Source: Propionibacteriaceae bacterium UBA5174
Lineage (GTDB): Bacteria > Actinomycetota > Actinomycetes > Propionibacteriales > Propionibacteriaceae
DNA length: 30,549 bases
NCBI GenBank assembly: GCA_002413345.1
Contig: DHWU01000017.1
Span: forward strand, 33,001 to 63,549
Direction: 5' to 3'
Every line of letters begins with the position of its first letter. Positions within the stretch are counted from its first letter, which is position 1. The notes below the pieces were generated by a model. It did no database searches. It was not told where the DNA came from and saw nothing but the letters and a program-made list of their open reading frames with translations. Below, piece after piece: positions 22,946 to 30,549 of the stretch. A program made the translations under genes and the position numbers.

Positions 22946-24931
22946 ATGCATTCGCCACCCCGAACAATGCAGTTAGCGAAAACCGCCTGGCCGCTGTCGC
23001 CAGCAGTGTGGCTGGCCGTCGTGACGTTGCTGGGTGTTTGTTTGCTGGGCTGGTTTTCGGTTCTAACCCGTCCAGTTGAGGCCGTCGCTGCGGTGTGGTG
23101 GCCAGCGGCCGGGTTATCTCTTGGCCTGGCGATACGGCTGCCCCGGCGGTACTTGTGGCTGGTCAGCGTCGCTGTTTCGCTGGTCTTGCTGGGGGTAAAC
23201 CTGGTGCAATATCCAGCTCTGCCGGTGGCCATCGGTGCCTCGATCGGTGCGGGGCTGGAGGTGGCGGTTGGAGCATGGATTCTGCGTGGGCGCAGCGAGG
23301 CAGTACCGAGCCTTCGCACCAATGCTGATCTGTTTCGGCTGGTAGTCGCGGTGGTAGTCGCGGCCACGGTCTATGACTGGACGCTCGCTTTCGCCGCTTT
23401 CGCCTCCGGTGATACTTCGGTGGCGCTGATCCATCTGTTTTCGGCCGGGCCGAGGCGGGCTGCCGGAATGCTCATGGTGACGCCGCTGTTCATGAGCCTT
23501 CCGAAGCTGGAACGGCGCCGAGGAGTTGACCATCCGGCGATCCAAGTGGGGGTGGCATTCGTTGTCACAGTGTTGGTCTTCTTCGTCAATGACGATTCCC
23601 CATTGGCATTCCTGGGCATTTTGCCTCCGGTCTGGGGTGCGATCTATCTGGCACCACGTTGGCTGGTGGTTGAGATGTTAGGGATAAGCGCGTTGGCCTC
23701 CTACGGCAGCACCTTGGGCCATGGTCCGTTCTCCTTCACGCGCCTGGGGGCAGACACTGGCGGCACCTTGCTCCAAGCCTTCGAACTGACCATGGCGATA
23801 GTTGCGCTGGCAATGTCGTTGGCCGTCGCGCGCGAGCGCGACGTGAGCGCCAAACTTGGTGCCAGCGAGTTGGTCTTTCGGCGCAACTTCGAAAGTTCAC
23901 TCACCGGCATGTTGGTGATCGATCAACCTGCAGATGGCTGGCGGATCCAACGCTTCAACGCGTCTGCTGCCGGGATGTTTCCGCAGCTTGAGGAGGCCGC
24001 GCCGACCCTGGCAGGAATTTTTGGCCCCGATGCGACTGGGGTAATCGCGGCAGCCGCCGATGTAGGCAGTGATGTGCAACCAAATGTTGAAGTCAAGACT
24101 GACGACGAACGGCATTTCCAGATCGGCGTCGTACCACTGGAGCTCGAATCCGAAACCCAGAGTTTCTCGGTTCAGATTCTCGACGTGACCGACTCGTTGC
24201 GGGTTCAACGCCAAGCAGCCGAGGAATTGCAGCGCGCTGCTGAGGTTCAGCGGGCGCTGACTCCTGCCGAGCTGCCCACCCGGGCCGGGTGGGAACATGG
24301 CGCCTTCCTGCAGCCTGCCCGAGAGGTTGGTGGCGACTTTTACGATTTGCGGATTGAAGGACGGTTCGCGGTGATGTTGCTGGGCGACGTGATGGGTAAG
24401 GGGGTCGGCGCTGGCATCTTGGCTGCCGCGACCCGCACTGCCCTACGGACGGCCACTCCCGCCACCCGGCCCAGCGATGCGCTTGGCGACGGTGCCCGGA
24501 TCATTGATGACGACTTACGCCGGAGCAACGCTTTCGTGACCCTGGGCTATGCGACCATCGACCTGCATACCGGGCAGCTCCGGCTGGCCGACGCTGGGCA
24601 TGGTCTCAGCTTCGTGCTACGGCACGACGGCACTGACATTCAGCGGCTGGCCACCGACGGGCTACCGCTTGGCTTGGACAGTGACTGGGCAGAGGTGAGC
24701 TTGGAGTTGGCCCCGGGAGATTCGCTGCTGATGGTCAGCGATGGAGTGCTCGATCGCTGGGGCGGATCGATTCCGCAACTGGTGACCGCAATTCACACCT
24801 TGCGGGCTGACCTGGCAGTGGATTCCCCCCAGCGATTGGCCGAGTCCCTTTGCCAAGGCGGCGGCGCCGATGCCGACGCCAGCGACGACGCAACGGCCGT
24901 GATCTTCCACCGCGATCGGAGTACAACATGA
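22946..24931 (+). CDS. MASE1-SpoIIE: membrane sensor PP2C serine phosphatase
   Basis: A 661-residue protein. Residues ~15-300 form a MASE1-like membrane sensor with eight or so TM helices and the typical VWWPAAGLSLGLAIRLPRR. Residues ~310-425 look like a PAS domain (FRRNFESSLTGMLVIDQPADG). A short coiled linker (VQRQAAEELQRAAEVQRAL) leads to a SpoIIE/RsbU-type PP2C domain: AREVGGDFYDL with Asp464, LGDVMGKGVGAG with Asp481, DAGHGLSF, MVSDGVLDR with Asp599, and SDDATAVIF with Asp647/648. All metal-binding aspartates are kept, so it should be active. The expected substrate is the phosphorylated STAS protein two genes downstream. ATG 22946 is chosen; GTG 22931 is possible. The stop overlaps the next gene (ATGA). 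Confidence 0.88.
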   Translation: MHSPPRTMQLAKTAWPLSPAVWLAVVTLLGVCLLGWFSVLTRPVEAVAAVWWPAAGLSLGLAIRLPRRYLWLVSVAVSLVLLGVNLVQYPALPVAIGASIGAGLEVAVGAWILRGRSEAVPSLRTNADLFRLVVAVVVAATVYDWTLAFAAFASGDTSVALIHLFSAGPRRAAGMLMVTPLFMSLPKLERRRGVDHPAIQVGVAFVVTVLVFFVNDDSPLAFLGILPPVWGAIYLAPRWLVVEMLGISALASYGSTLGHGPFSFTRLGADTGGTLLQAFELTMAIVALAMSLAVARERDVSAKLGASELVFRRNFESSLTGMLVIDQPADGWRIQRFNASAAGMFPQLEEAAPTLAGIFGPDATGVIAAAADVGSDVQPNVEVKTDDERHFQIGVVPLELESETQSFSVQILDVTDSLRVQRQAAEELQRAAEVQRALTPAELPTRAGWEHGAFLQPAREVGGDFYDLRIEGRFAVMLLGDVMGKGVGAGILAAATRTALRTATPATRPSDALGDGARIIDDDLRRSNAFVTLGYATIDLHTGQLRLADAGHGLSFVLRHDGTDIQRLATDGLPLGLDSDWAEVSLELAPGDSLLMVSDGVLDRWGGSIPQLVTAIHTLRADLAVDSPQRLAESLCQGGGADADASDDATAVIFHRDRSTT

Positions 24932-26892
24932 TGAAAGCCACGGGTTCGCGGACCTACACCTCTGAGCGTGCCGAAAGCCGACGCCTGTTGCTGCTTCGCA
25001 TCTGGATTCTGCTGACGCTGGTGTTGGGCATCAACTACGTGGTGTGGCGGTGGCTGGACTCGATTAACTGGGCAAACTGGTGGATTTCGGTGCCGCTGGT
25101 GTTAGCCGAGACCTACAGCATCGTTGACCTGACGCTGTTCTCGATGACGGTGTGGCGTTCGCGACAACGCGGCGAGCCGCCAGCCGCTCCCGATGGGCTC
25201 ACCGCCGATGTCTTCATCACCACCTACAACGAACCAATTGAATTGGTGGTGCAGACCGCTGAGGCTGCGGCGGCAATCCGTTATCCGCACCACACCTGGA
25301 TTCTTGATGATGGTGCGCGGGAAGGGCTGCGCGTTGCTGCCGTCCGGTTGGGGATTGGGTACGTCACCCGCGGTGCCGAGTGGGACGGCAAACCTCGGCA
25401 TGCCAAAGCTGGAAACCTCAACAACGCGCTGCTGCGGACCACTGGAGAATTCATCTTGGTGCTGGACGCCGACATGGTGCCCGAACCGGAGATTCTGGAT
25501 CGAACCTTGGGATATTTCACCGATGAAAAGGTGGCCCTGGTGCAGACTCCGCAGTACTTCAAGAATGTGCCGCGGTCCGACCCGCTGGGCAACCAGGCAC
25601 CGCTCTTCTACGGGCCCATTCAGGAAGGCAAAGACGGTTGGGGGGCGTCCTTCTTCTGCGGATCGAACGCGGTATTGCGCCGCGAAGCCTTGATGGAGCT
25701 GGGCATCATGGGCTACGTCAACGCCACCGAAGAAGCGGTCATCACTGGGCTGCGAAAGGCCCGTGGCATTGTCCGGCGGGCGGCAAAGGCCGAAGTGCAG
25801 GACCGGCCGGCTTCGGTTTTGGCCCAGACCTTCACCGCGATCAACGAGGCGCTGGTTGCGATCGGTAATGGCGAGCCGATTGGTGAGGCGACCTATTTCT
25901 TGCGGTCGCGGATTGACGACCTGGCTCGGGCCGCAGTGGCTGAGGATCTTTCCTCGATCACCGCTGACTTGGCCTCGATCGGACTCGCTCCGGACAGTGC
26001 TGATCTTGAGGAGATGATCACCAATCTGGCCGATGCTGGGCTCAGCCCGGTGCGCGCGATGGAGGCGGTTCAAACTACTTTGGACGCGCTCGATGTGGGC
26101 CGGTCAGCTGAAGCGCAGCAATTGCTGCCGATGGCCACAATCTCGGTGACCGAGGACATGGCAACCTCGATGCGGCTGCACGCTAATGGTTGGAAGAGTG
26201 TGTTCCACAACGAGATCCTGGCCGAAGGCCTGGCTCCAGAAGGTTTGGCAACCGCACTCACCCAGCGATTGCGGTGGGCGCAGGGCACCGTCCAGGTGCT
26301 GTTGAAGGAGAATCCGTTACTAGTCAGGGAACTTTCCTGGCCGCAGCGCCTGATGTACTTCTCGACGATGTGGAATTACCTGTCTGGGTTCGTCACCTTG
26401 GTCTATCTGGTGGCGCCCTTCCTCTTCCTCACTCTCGGGGTACTCCCAGTGGCCGCCTATGCCGGGCCGTTCTTCTGGCGCTTCATTCCGTTCATGGTGG
26501 CCAATCAGCTGCTGTTCGTGATTGCGTCGCGAGGCCTGCCCACCTGGCGAGGGCAGCAGTACACGCTGTCGCTGTTCCCGTTGTGGATCAAGGCCTGTTT
26601 GTCGGCCGCGGCCAATGTGTTCGGCGGACGGCCACTGGACTTCGCGGTGACACCGAAATCTGGGACGCGGGATTCGAGCTTCCAGCTGGGAAAGATCCGC
26701 TGGCAGATAGTCGCCGCTATTGCCATGGTGGTGGCGATAGTCATCGGTACTATTCGACTGGTTGTGCTGCAATCAGAGCCGATTGGCACCCTGGTGAATC
26801 TTGGCTGGGTCGGGTTCGATCTGGTCTCGTTGAGCGTACTTATTGGTGCAGTGAGATATCGCGGTAGCCAGGTTGACGAGGAGAGCAAGTGA
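24928..26892 (+). CDS. Cellulose-synthase-like family 2 glycosyltransferase with a large helical insertion
   Basis: A 654-residue processive-type membrane GT2. Two N-terminal TM helices (about 21-40, 48-68) precede the GT-A domain: ADVFITTYNEP, WILDDG (Asp127-Asp128), KAGNLNNALL, LDADM (Asp180, Asp182), FFCGSNAVLRREAL (242-255), VTEDM (Thr408-Glu409-Asp410) and QRLRW (446-450). Four or so TM helices follow. These are the D,D,D,QxxRW residues of BcsA-like synthases. No PilZ domain is present. Between the FFCGS and TED motifs, normally about 25 residues apart, there are some 140 extra, mostly helical residues (~263-402). The product is probably an exopolysaccharide of unknown sugar. GGAG lies 6 nt before ATG 24928. 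It overlaps both neighbours by 4 nt. Confidence 0.88.
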   Translation: MMKATGSRTYTSERAESRRLLLLRIWILLTLVLGINYVVWRWLDSINWANWWISVPLVLAETYSIVDLTLFSMTVWRSRQRGEPPAAPDGLTADVFITTYNEPIELVVQTAEAAAAIRYPHHTWILDDGAREGLRVAAVRLGIGYVTRGAEWDGKPRHAKAGNLNNALLRTTGEFILVLDADMVPEPEILDRTLGYFTDEKVALVQTPQYFKNVPRSDPLGNQAPLFYGPIQEGKDGWGASFFCGSNAVLRREALMELGIMGYVNATEEAVITGLRKARGIVRRAAKAEVQDRPASVLAQTFTAINEALVAIGNGEPIGEATYFLRSRIDDLARAAVAEDLSSITADLASIGLAPDSADLEEMITNLADAGLSPVRAMEAVQTTLDALDVGRSAEAQQLLPMATISVTEDMATSMRLHANGWKSVFHNEILAEGLAPEGLATALTQRLRWAQGTVQVLLKENPLLVRELSWPQRLMYFSTMWNYLSGFVTLVYLVAPFLFLTLGVLPVAAYAGPFFWRFIPFMVANQLLFVIASRGLPTWRGQQYTLSLFPLWIKACLSAAANVFGGRPLDFAVTPKSGTRDSSFQLGKIRWQIVAAIAMVVAIVIGTIRLVVLQSEPIGTLVNLGWVGFDLVSLSVLIGAVRYRGSQVDEESK

Positions 26893-27224
26893 CTGATTTT
26901 TCGATTGTTGAGCTTCGCGATGATCTCGCGATCATTCGGCCTGCGGGCAGACTGAATATGGTCACGGCTCCCGCGTTGCGTGAGGTGGTGGCCCAGGCCG
27001 TCCAGTCGGGCAAGTCGCACCTGGTCGTCGATCTGGCTGAAGTCGAGTTCATGGATTCTTCGGGTCTGGGGGCGCTAATCGGCGCTCTGAAGACAACCAG
27101 GGATGCTGGCGGTGACCTTCGGATCGCAAGTCCAGGTGAGCAGGTGCGAATGGTGCTGAAACTGTCCAATGTTGATCGCATCCTGAAGCCTTACGACGAT
27201 GCTGAAACGGCTTTCGGTGACTGA
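26889..27224 (+). CDS. STAS-domain anti-sigma-factor antagonist-like protein
   Basis: A 111-residue single STAS domain of SpoIIAA/RsbV type. VVDLAEVEFMDSSGLGALIGAL contains the conserved D-S-S-G-L-G loop (56-61); Ser57/Ser58 is the site phosphorylated by cognate RsbW-type kinases and dephosphorylated by SpoIIE-type phosphatases. GRLNMVTAPALREVV and LRIASPGEQVRMVLKLSNVDRIL are typical flanking segments. GTG 26889 overlaps the glycosyltransferase stop (GTGA), and GAGGAGAG lies just upstream. With a phosphatase and an ATPase in the same operon and no sigma factor, it is the likely switch protein of this module. Confidence 0.9.
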   Translation: MTDFSIVELRDDLAIIRPAGRLNMVTAPALREVVAQAVQSGKSHLVVDLAEVEFMDSSGLGALIGALKTTRDAGGDLRIASPGEQVRMVLKLSNVDRILKPYDDAETAFGD

Positions 27225-27633
27225 GTACAACGCGGTCATCCGCAGCCCTCCAGACACCGTCGACGACGCGCACGACTTCCTAGAGTCAGTGTGGGCCGAA
27301 CGTCGCGATGTGAGTGCCGAAGAGCGCATGGTGTTGGAGACTGCGCTGAGTGAGTTGGTCACCAATGCGATCCAGAACAATCCCGCTCGTCGGGTCCAAT
27401 GTGAGGTGATGCTGCATATTGGCGACGATGATCTGGTGCTGGAGACCACCTACATTGGCGAGAAGATCGCGGAACTTCCGCCAGCGGTGATGCCCGAAGA
27501 TACCGCCGAGCACGGCAGAGGTCTGGCGCTGATTCGAATGATCGTCGACAGTCTCACCTACCGCCACGACGGTTCCCGCAATATCTGGCGGGTGCAGCGA
27601 TCCCGGCCTGCAGGCACCGATCACCAGGGCTAG
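27217..27633 (+). CDS. RsbW-like HATPase_c protein with atypical ATP site
   Basis: A protein of about 138 residues with the GHKL fold of anti-sigma-factor serine kinases. The N box ALSELVTNAIQNN has Glu46 and Asn50, and the G2 box EHGRGLALIRMIVDSL is intact. The G1 box, normally D-x-G, reads TTYIG (77-81), so the adenine-contacting Asp is missing. It may bind ATP poorly or bind STAS without phosphorylating it. GTG 27217 overlaps the STAS gene by 8 nt; ATG 27199, six codons earlier, is an alternative. It is the last gene of the operon; no clear terminator follows before the convergent CBS gene. Confidence 0.8.
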   Translation: MTEYNAVIRSPPDTVDDAHDFLESVWAERRDVSAEERMVLETALSELVTNAIQNNPARRVQCEVMLHIGDDDLVLETTYIGEKIAELPPAVMPEDTAEHGRGLALIRMIVDSLTYRHDGSRNIWRVQRSRPAGTDHQG

Positions 27634-27706
27634 CTGGATCTCGTTAAGCCTCGGCGGAGAGTGCGGTCGGCATTCGTAGGGGAGTCAACCGGTCCTCGCG
27701 TCTCAC

Positions 27707-28135
27707 CTAGGCGTGAATGTAGTGCAGCAGGTGGTTGCGCTCATCGGTTAGTTGGTCGATGTGCGATTTCACGACGTCGCCCAACGAGACGATGGCAGTC
27801 AGCTGTCCGTCGATTACCACCGGCAAGTGTCTGAGCCTGGCGTAGGTCATGGTGTGGGCGATGGCGTCCAAGTCGTCCTCGGGAGTGCAAGTGACTGCCG
27901 GGGTGGTCATCACTTGCGCGACCTGAAGGGCGAGTACCTTCGAACCAGCGCTGGTTAGGTGTCGGACGACATCGCGTTCTGAAACGAGGCCTTCGACCAG
28001 ACGGCCGTCCTCGCTGACTACGACCGCTCCGATGTTGCGCGTCGACATCAAATCGATTAGGTCGGCCACGCTTGCTTTGCTGCTGATGGTCACCACTTCG
28101 GCGCCCTTGCCCTGAATAACCTCTGCGATCTTCAT
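27707..28135 (-). CDS. Protein with a CBS-domain pair
   Basis: A 142-residue protein consisting of two CBS motifs (about 8-60 and 72-125) and nothing else: VVTISSKASVADLIDLMSTRNIGAVVVSEDGRLVEGLVSERDVVR (split here, first motif) and MTTPAVTCTPEDDLDAIAHTM with RHLPVVIDGQLTAIVSLGDVVK (second). Stand-alone CBS pairs bind adenosyl nucleotides and regulate partner proteins; no partner is evident. The ATG at 28135 lies 6 nt after TAATGT. It converges on the operon ending at 27633 with a 73-bp gap. Confidence 0.88.
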   Translation of the reverse strand: MKIAEVIQGKGAEVVTISSKASVADLIDLMSTRNIGAVVVSEDGRLVEGLVSERDVVRHLTSAGSKVLALQVAQVMTTPAVTCTPEDDLDAIAHTMTYARLRHLPVVIDGQLTAIVSLGDVVKSHIDQLTDERNHLLHYIHA

Positions 28136-28141
28136 GTCCTG

Positions 28142-28147
28142 ACATTA
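28142..28147 (-). promoter_or_regulatory. -10 box of leaderless promoter, CBS gene
   Basis: TAATGT on the minus strand ends 6 nt before ATG 28135. Confidence 0.5.
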
Positions 28148-28203
28148 GGGGCGGAGCAGGCTGAGGGGAAGGTGCGACAACTACTGCCCTTGGCGGTGAA
28201 TTG

Positions 28204-28237
28204 CTGAGCATCCACCGCGATTCCCGTCGGTGCTCAG
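28204..28237 (-). terminator. Bulged hairpin downstream of purL, possible terminator
   Basis: CTGAG/CTCAG and CACCG/CGGTG pair with a 4-nt bulge and a 10-nt loop, about 76 nt after the purL stop. There is no T-run, so it may be a transcript-end structure or chance. Confidence 0.25.
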
Positions 28238-28312
28238 GCCGTTGTTACTTCCCGCCCGAAGGCCCCGGTTGAAGCCCCACGAGGAGGAGGAATTGGCCAC
28301 CTGGGTGTTGGC

Positions 28313-30549
28313 TCAGTCCACCCAGACCCGCGCATTGCGGAACATTCGCAGCCACCCGCTGGGGTCATCGATGGGAGCTGAAGTCCACGACAATTCGGCA
28401 TTGCGATGGACGCGCTCAGGGTGCGGCATCATCGCGGTGAACCGGCCATCGGTGGTGGTCACCGCAGTCAGGCCGTCCGGCGAACCGTTCGGGTTGGCCG
28501 GGTAGGTGAGCGCTGGCGCACCGGACGCATCGATGAAGCGCACCGAACGGGCTACCGCCGCTTCGTCGCCACGCACCGAGAAGTCAGCGAAACCCTCACC
28601 ATGGGCTACCGCTATCGGCAATCGGCTACCAGCCATCCCGGCGAAGAAGATCGAGGGTGAATCCAAGATCTCGACCTGGCTTAGTCGGCCTTCGAACTGC
28701 TCGGAACGGTTACGGGTGAACCGGGGCCACGCCTCGGCACCGGGAATGATGTCGGCCAGTGCGGCGAACATCTGGCAGCCATTGCAGATTCCCAACCCGA
28801 AGGTGTCCTCGCGGGCAAAAAACTTGCTGAAGGCGTCGGTGAGCGCCGGGTTGAACAGGATCGAACGGGCCCAGCCCTCGCCAGCGCCAAGCGTGTCGCC
28901 ATAGGAGAACCCGCCGCCCGCCACCAAGCCGACTGCTTCACCCAGATCGAAGCGGCCGGTCTGCAAGTCGGTCATGTGTACGTCGATTGCCTCAAAGCCG
29001 GCTGCGGCGAAGGCGCGAGCGGTCTCAACATGGCTGTTCACACCCTGTTCGCGCAGAATCGCCACCTTGGGTCGGACGCCGAGGCCAACGTAAGGCGCAG
29101 TGATGTCATCGGTGGGGTCGAAGGTTGGCGCCACCACCAAGCCGGGAGCGTCCGCACCGAAAGCGGCATGCTCCTCGTCAGCGCATTCCGGGTTGTCGCG
29201 CAGAGCGGCGATCCGCCAGGACACTTCGTCCCAGGCCTGGGCCAAGTCGCGCAGGTCTTCGTTGAGTGCGGGGGCATCGGCGATGTTGACGTGCACGCGG
29301 CGATCCGGAGCGGTGCGTCCGACCACGGCGCTGACCTCGGCCAACCCGTGAGCGGTCAGGACGTCGCGGACTCCGCCTTCGTCCTCGGGACGGATACCCA
29401 GCACTACGCCGAGCTCTTCGGTGAACAATGCCTCGACGCTGTCCACATCCAACTGCACGCCGGTAGCCCCGGCGAAAGCCATTTCGCACACGGTCGCCCA
29501 CAGGCCGCCATCGGAGCGGTCGTGGTAGGCGCTCACCAACCCCGCGGCTCGCAGTTCAGTCAGCGCTGCGGCCAGCGCGGTCAGCCTGGACGCGTCGTCC
29601 AGATCAGGCACTTCATCACCGAACTGGCTGTTCACCTGGGCCAGCATCGAACCGGCCAGGCGGTTCTTTCCCGCGCCCAGATCGATCAGCACCAGCACCG
29701 AGCCGGAGGCCAACTGCGGCGTCCAAGTGTCAGCAACGGTTTCCAACGAAGCGAAGGCCGAGACCACCAGCGACACCGGGCTGGTCACCTGCTTGGTCTG
29801 ACCGTCCTCGCTCCAGCGGGTGCGCATGGACAGCGAGTCCTTGCCAACTGGCACTGAGATGCCCAAAGCCGGGCACAGCTCCATGGCCACGGCATTCACC
29901 GTGTCGTAAAGGGCGGCATCTTCACCTGGTTCGCCACAGGCCGCCATCCAGTTACATGAAAGCTTCACTCCAGTTAGCCGCACTGGCGCGGCCAAAATGT
30001 TGGTGACCGCCTCACCGACCGCCATCCGGCCAGAAGCTGGTGCATTGATCGCAGCCAGCGGCATTCGCTCACCAGTAGCCATCGCCTGACCGGCCAAGCC
30101 GGTGAAGTCACTCAGTGTCACGGCCACATCGGCCACTGGCACCTGCCAAGGCCCGACCATCTGATCGCGGTGGTTGAGTCCGCCCACGGAGCGGTCGCCG
30201 ATGGTGATTAGGAAGCGTTTGGACGCAACAGTTGGGTGCCGTAAGACCGCGTAGGCAGACTCGCGCAGGTCCAGGCCACTCAGGTCCAGTGCCGGGGCGC
30301 TCCAGGTGACGTGTTTGACGTCGCGGCACATCTTCGGCGGCTTGCCGAGCAGCACCTCCATTGGCATGTCGATCGGGCGGTCATCGCCGGCTTCGTCGGT
30401 GGCCGTTGGCGCCAGCACCAATTGCCCGTCGTCGCGCGCTTCACCGACCACGGCAAAGGGGCAGCGTTCGCGCTCGCACAGCGCGGCGAAGCTGGCCAGT
30501 GATTCTGGTGCGATCGCCAACACATAGCGCTCCTGGCTTTCGTTGCACC
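28313..30549 (-). CDS. purL: Phosphoribosylformylglycinamidine synthase, large single-chain type (5' end outside window)
   Basis: The visible C-terminal ~745 residues of FGAM synthase, which converts FGAR, glutamine and ATP to FGAM (step four of purine synthesis). The frame runs open to the window edge (CNESQERYVLA). It contains the second half of the synthetase core (LSCNWMAACGEPGEDAALYD, ISVPVGKDSLSM, YHDRSDGGLWATV) and, fused at the C-terminus, a class I glutaminase: VAILREQGVNSH, GGFSYGDTLGAGEGWA, LGICNGCQMFAAL with the nucleophile Cys, and MMPHPERVHRNAE with the His/Glu of the triad. This is the roughly 1200-1300-residue architecture of Escherichia coli, not the separate PurS/PurQ/PurL set. 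Transcription is away from the rest of the cluster. Confidence 0.95.
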   Translation of the reverse strand, partial: CNESQERYVLAIAPESLASFAALCERERCPFAVVGEARDDGQLVLAPTATDEAGDDRPIDMPMEVLLGKPPKMCRDVKHVTWSAPALDLSGLDLRESAYAVLRHPTVASKRFLITIGDRSVGGLNHRDQMVGPWQVPVADVAVTLSDFTGLAGQAMATGERMPLAAINAPASGRMAVGEAVTNILAAPVRLTGVKLSCNWMAACGEPGEDAALYDTVNAVAMELCPALGISVPVGKDSLSMRTRWSEDGQTKQVTSPVSLVVSAFASLETVADTWTPQLASGSVLVLIDLGAGKNRLAGSMLAQVNSQFGDEVPDLDDASRLTALAAALTELRAAGLVSAYHDRSDGGLWATVCEMAFAGATGVQLDVDSVEALFTEELGVVLGIRPEDEGGVRDVLTAHGLAEVSAVVGRTAPDRRVHVNIADAPALNEDLRDLAQAWDEVSWRIAALRDNPECADEEHAAFGADAPGLVVAPTFDPTDDITAPYVGLGVRPKVAILREQGVNSHVETARAFAAAGFEAIDVHMTDLQTGRFDLGEAVGLVAGGGFSYGDTLGAGEGWARSILFNPALTDAFSKFFAREDTFGLGICNGCQMFAALADIIPGAEAWPRFTRNRSEQFEGRLSQVEILDSPSIFFAGMAGSRLPIAVAHGEGFADFSVRGDEAAVARSVRFIDASGAPALTYPANPNGSPDGLTAVTTTDGRFTAMMPHPERVHRNAELSWTSAPIDDPSGWLRMFRNARVWVD

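Noticed and set aside
27634..27706. Bidirectional terminator between the partner-switching operon and the CBS gene
   Set aside because: I found no stem of useful length followed by a T-run in either direction.

Overview
The window is about 30.5 kb of high-GC, densely packed chromosomal DNA, typical of an actinobacterium. The evidence is a Dcd of the actinobacterial bifunctional type, a GT87 mannosyltransferase, a class II aldolase close to the mycobacterial pattern, and many start codons placed 6-7 nt after a TANNNT -10 hexamer, the actinobacterial leaderless arrangement. A relative of the Propionibacteriaceae is my guess; the sequence alone cannot prove it.

Layout. 1-773: 3' end of clpB. 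879-2114: GT87 membrane glycosyltransferase, meeting a convergent vapBC pair (2100-2719). 2793-2919: first array of a GGGACGGTTCC-type repeat. 3045-5318: spermidine-synthase-like protein, pyrE and a LemA protein, closed by a strong terminator. 5436-7356: a dedA-type membrane gene and a SpoU/TrmH methyltransferase diverging from overlapping -10 boxes, then a small PH-like membrane protein. 7502-8524: class II fba. 8627-11000: two-gene minus-strand operon of unknown function (DUF4265-like protein plus a membrane protein). 11078-14119: large kinase/aminotransferase fusion with a second repeat array inside its reading frame. 14165-15124: N-terminal-nucleophile amide hydrolase. 15296-22568: purine and pyrimidine block (purA, dcd, purD, purB, purC) with a TauE-type permease and a membrane protein of unknown function. 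22566-22862: third repeat array between two near-identical 44-bp direct repeats. 22946-27633: four overlapping genes. 27707-28135: CBS-pair protein. 28313-30549: large-type purL, cut by the window end.

The nucleotide genes form a loose cluster. IMP synthesis is represented by purD, purB, purC and purL, the AMP branch by purA and purB, UMP synthesis by pyrE and the dUMP supply by dcd. The gene group that most deserves attention is 22946-27633: a MASE1-SpoIIE PP2C phosphatase, a cellulose-synthase-like glycosyltransferase without PilZ but with a helical insertion of about 140 residues in its catalytic domain, a STAS antagonist, and an RsbW-like ATPase that lacks the usual G1-box aspartate. No sigma factor is present, so this looks like a partner-switching module wired to polysaccharide synthesis.

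A second theme is a dispersed repeat: three five-copy arrays with 28-30 bp spacing and a central inversion, one of them translated in frame. A third is the high frequency of apparent leaderless promoters, which was used here to choose several starts. I saw no tRNA, rRNA, CRISPR array, insertion sequence or prophage gene.
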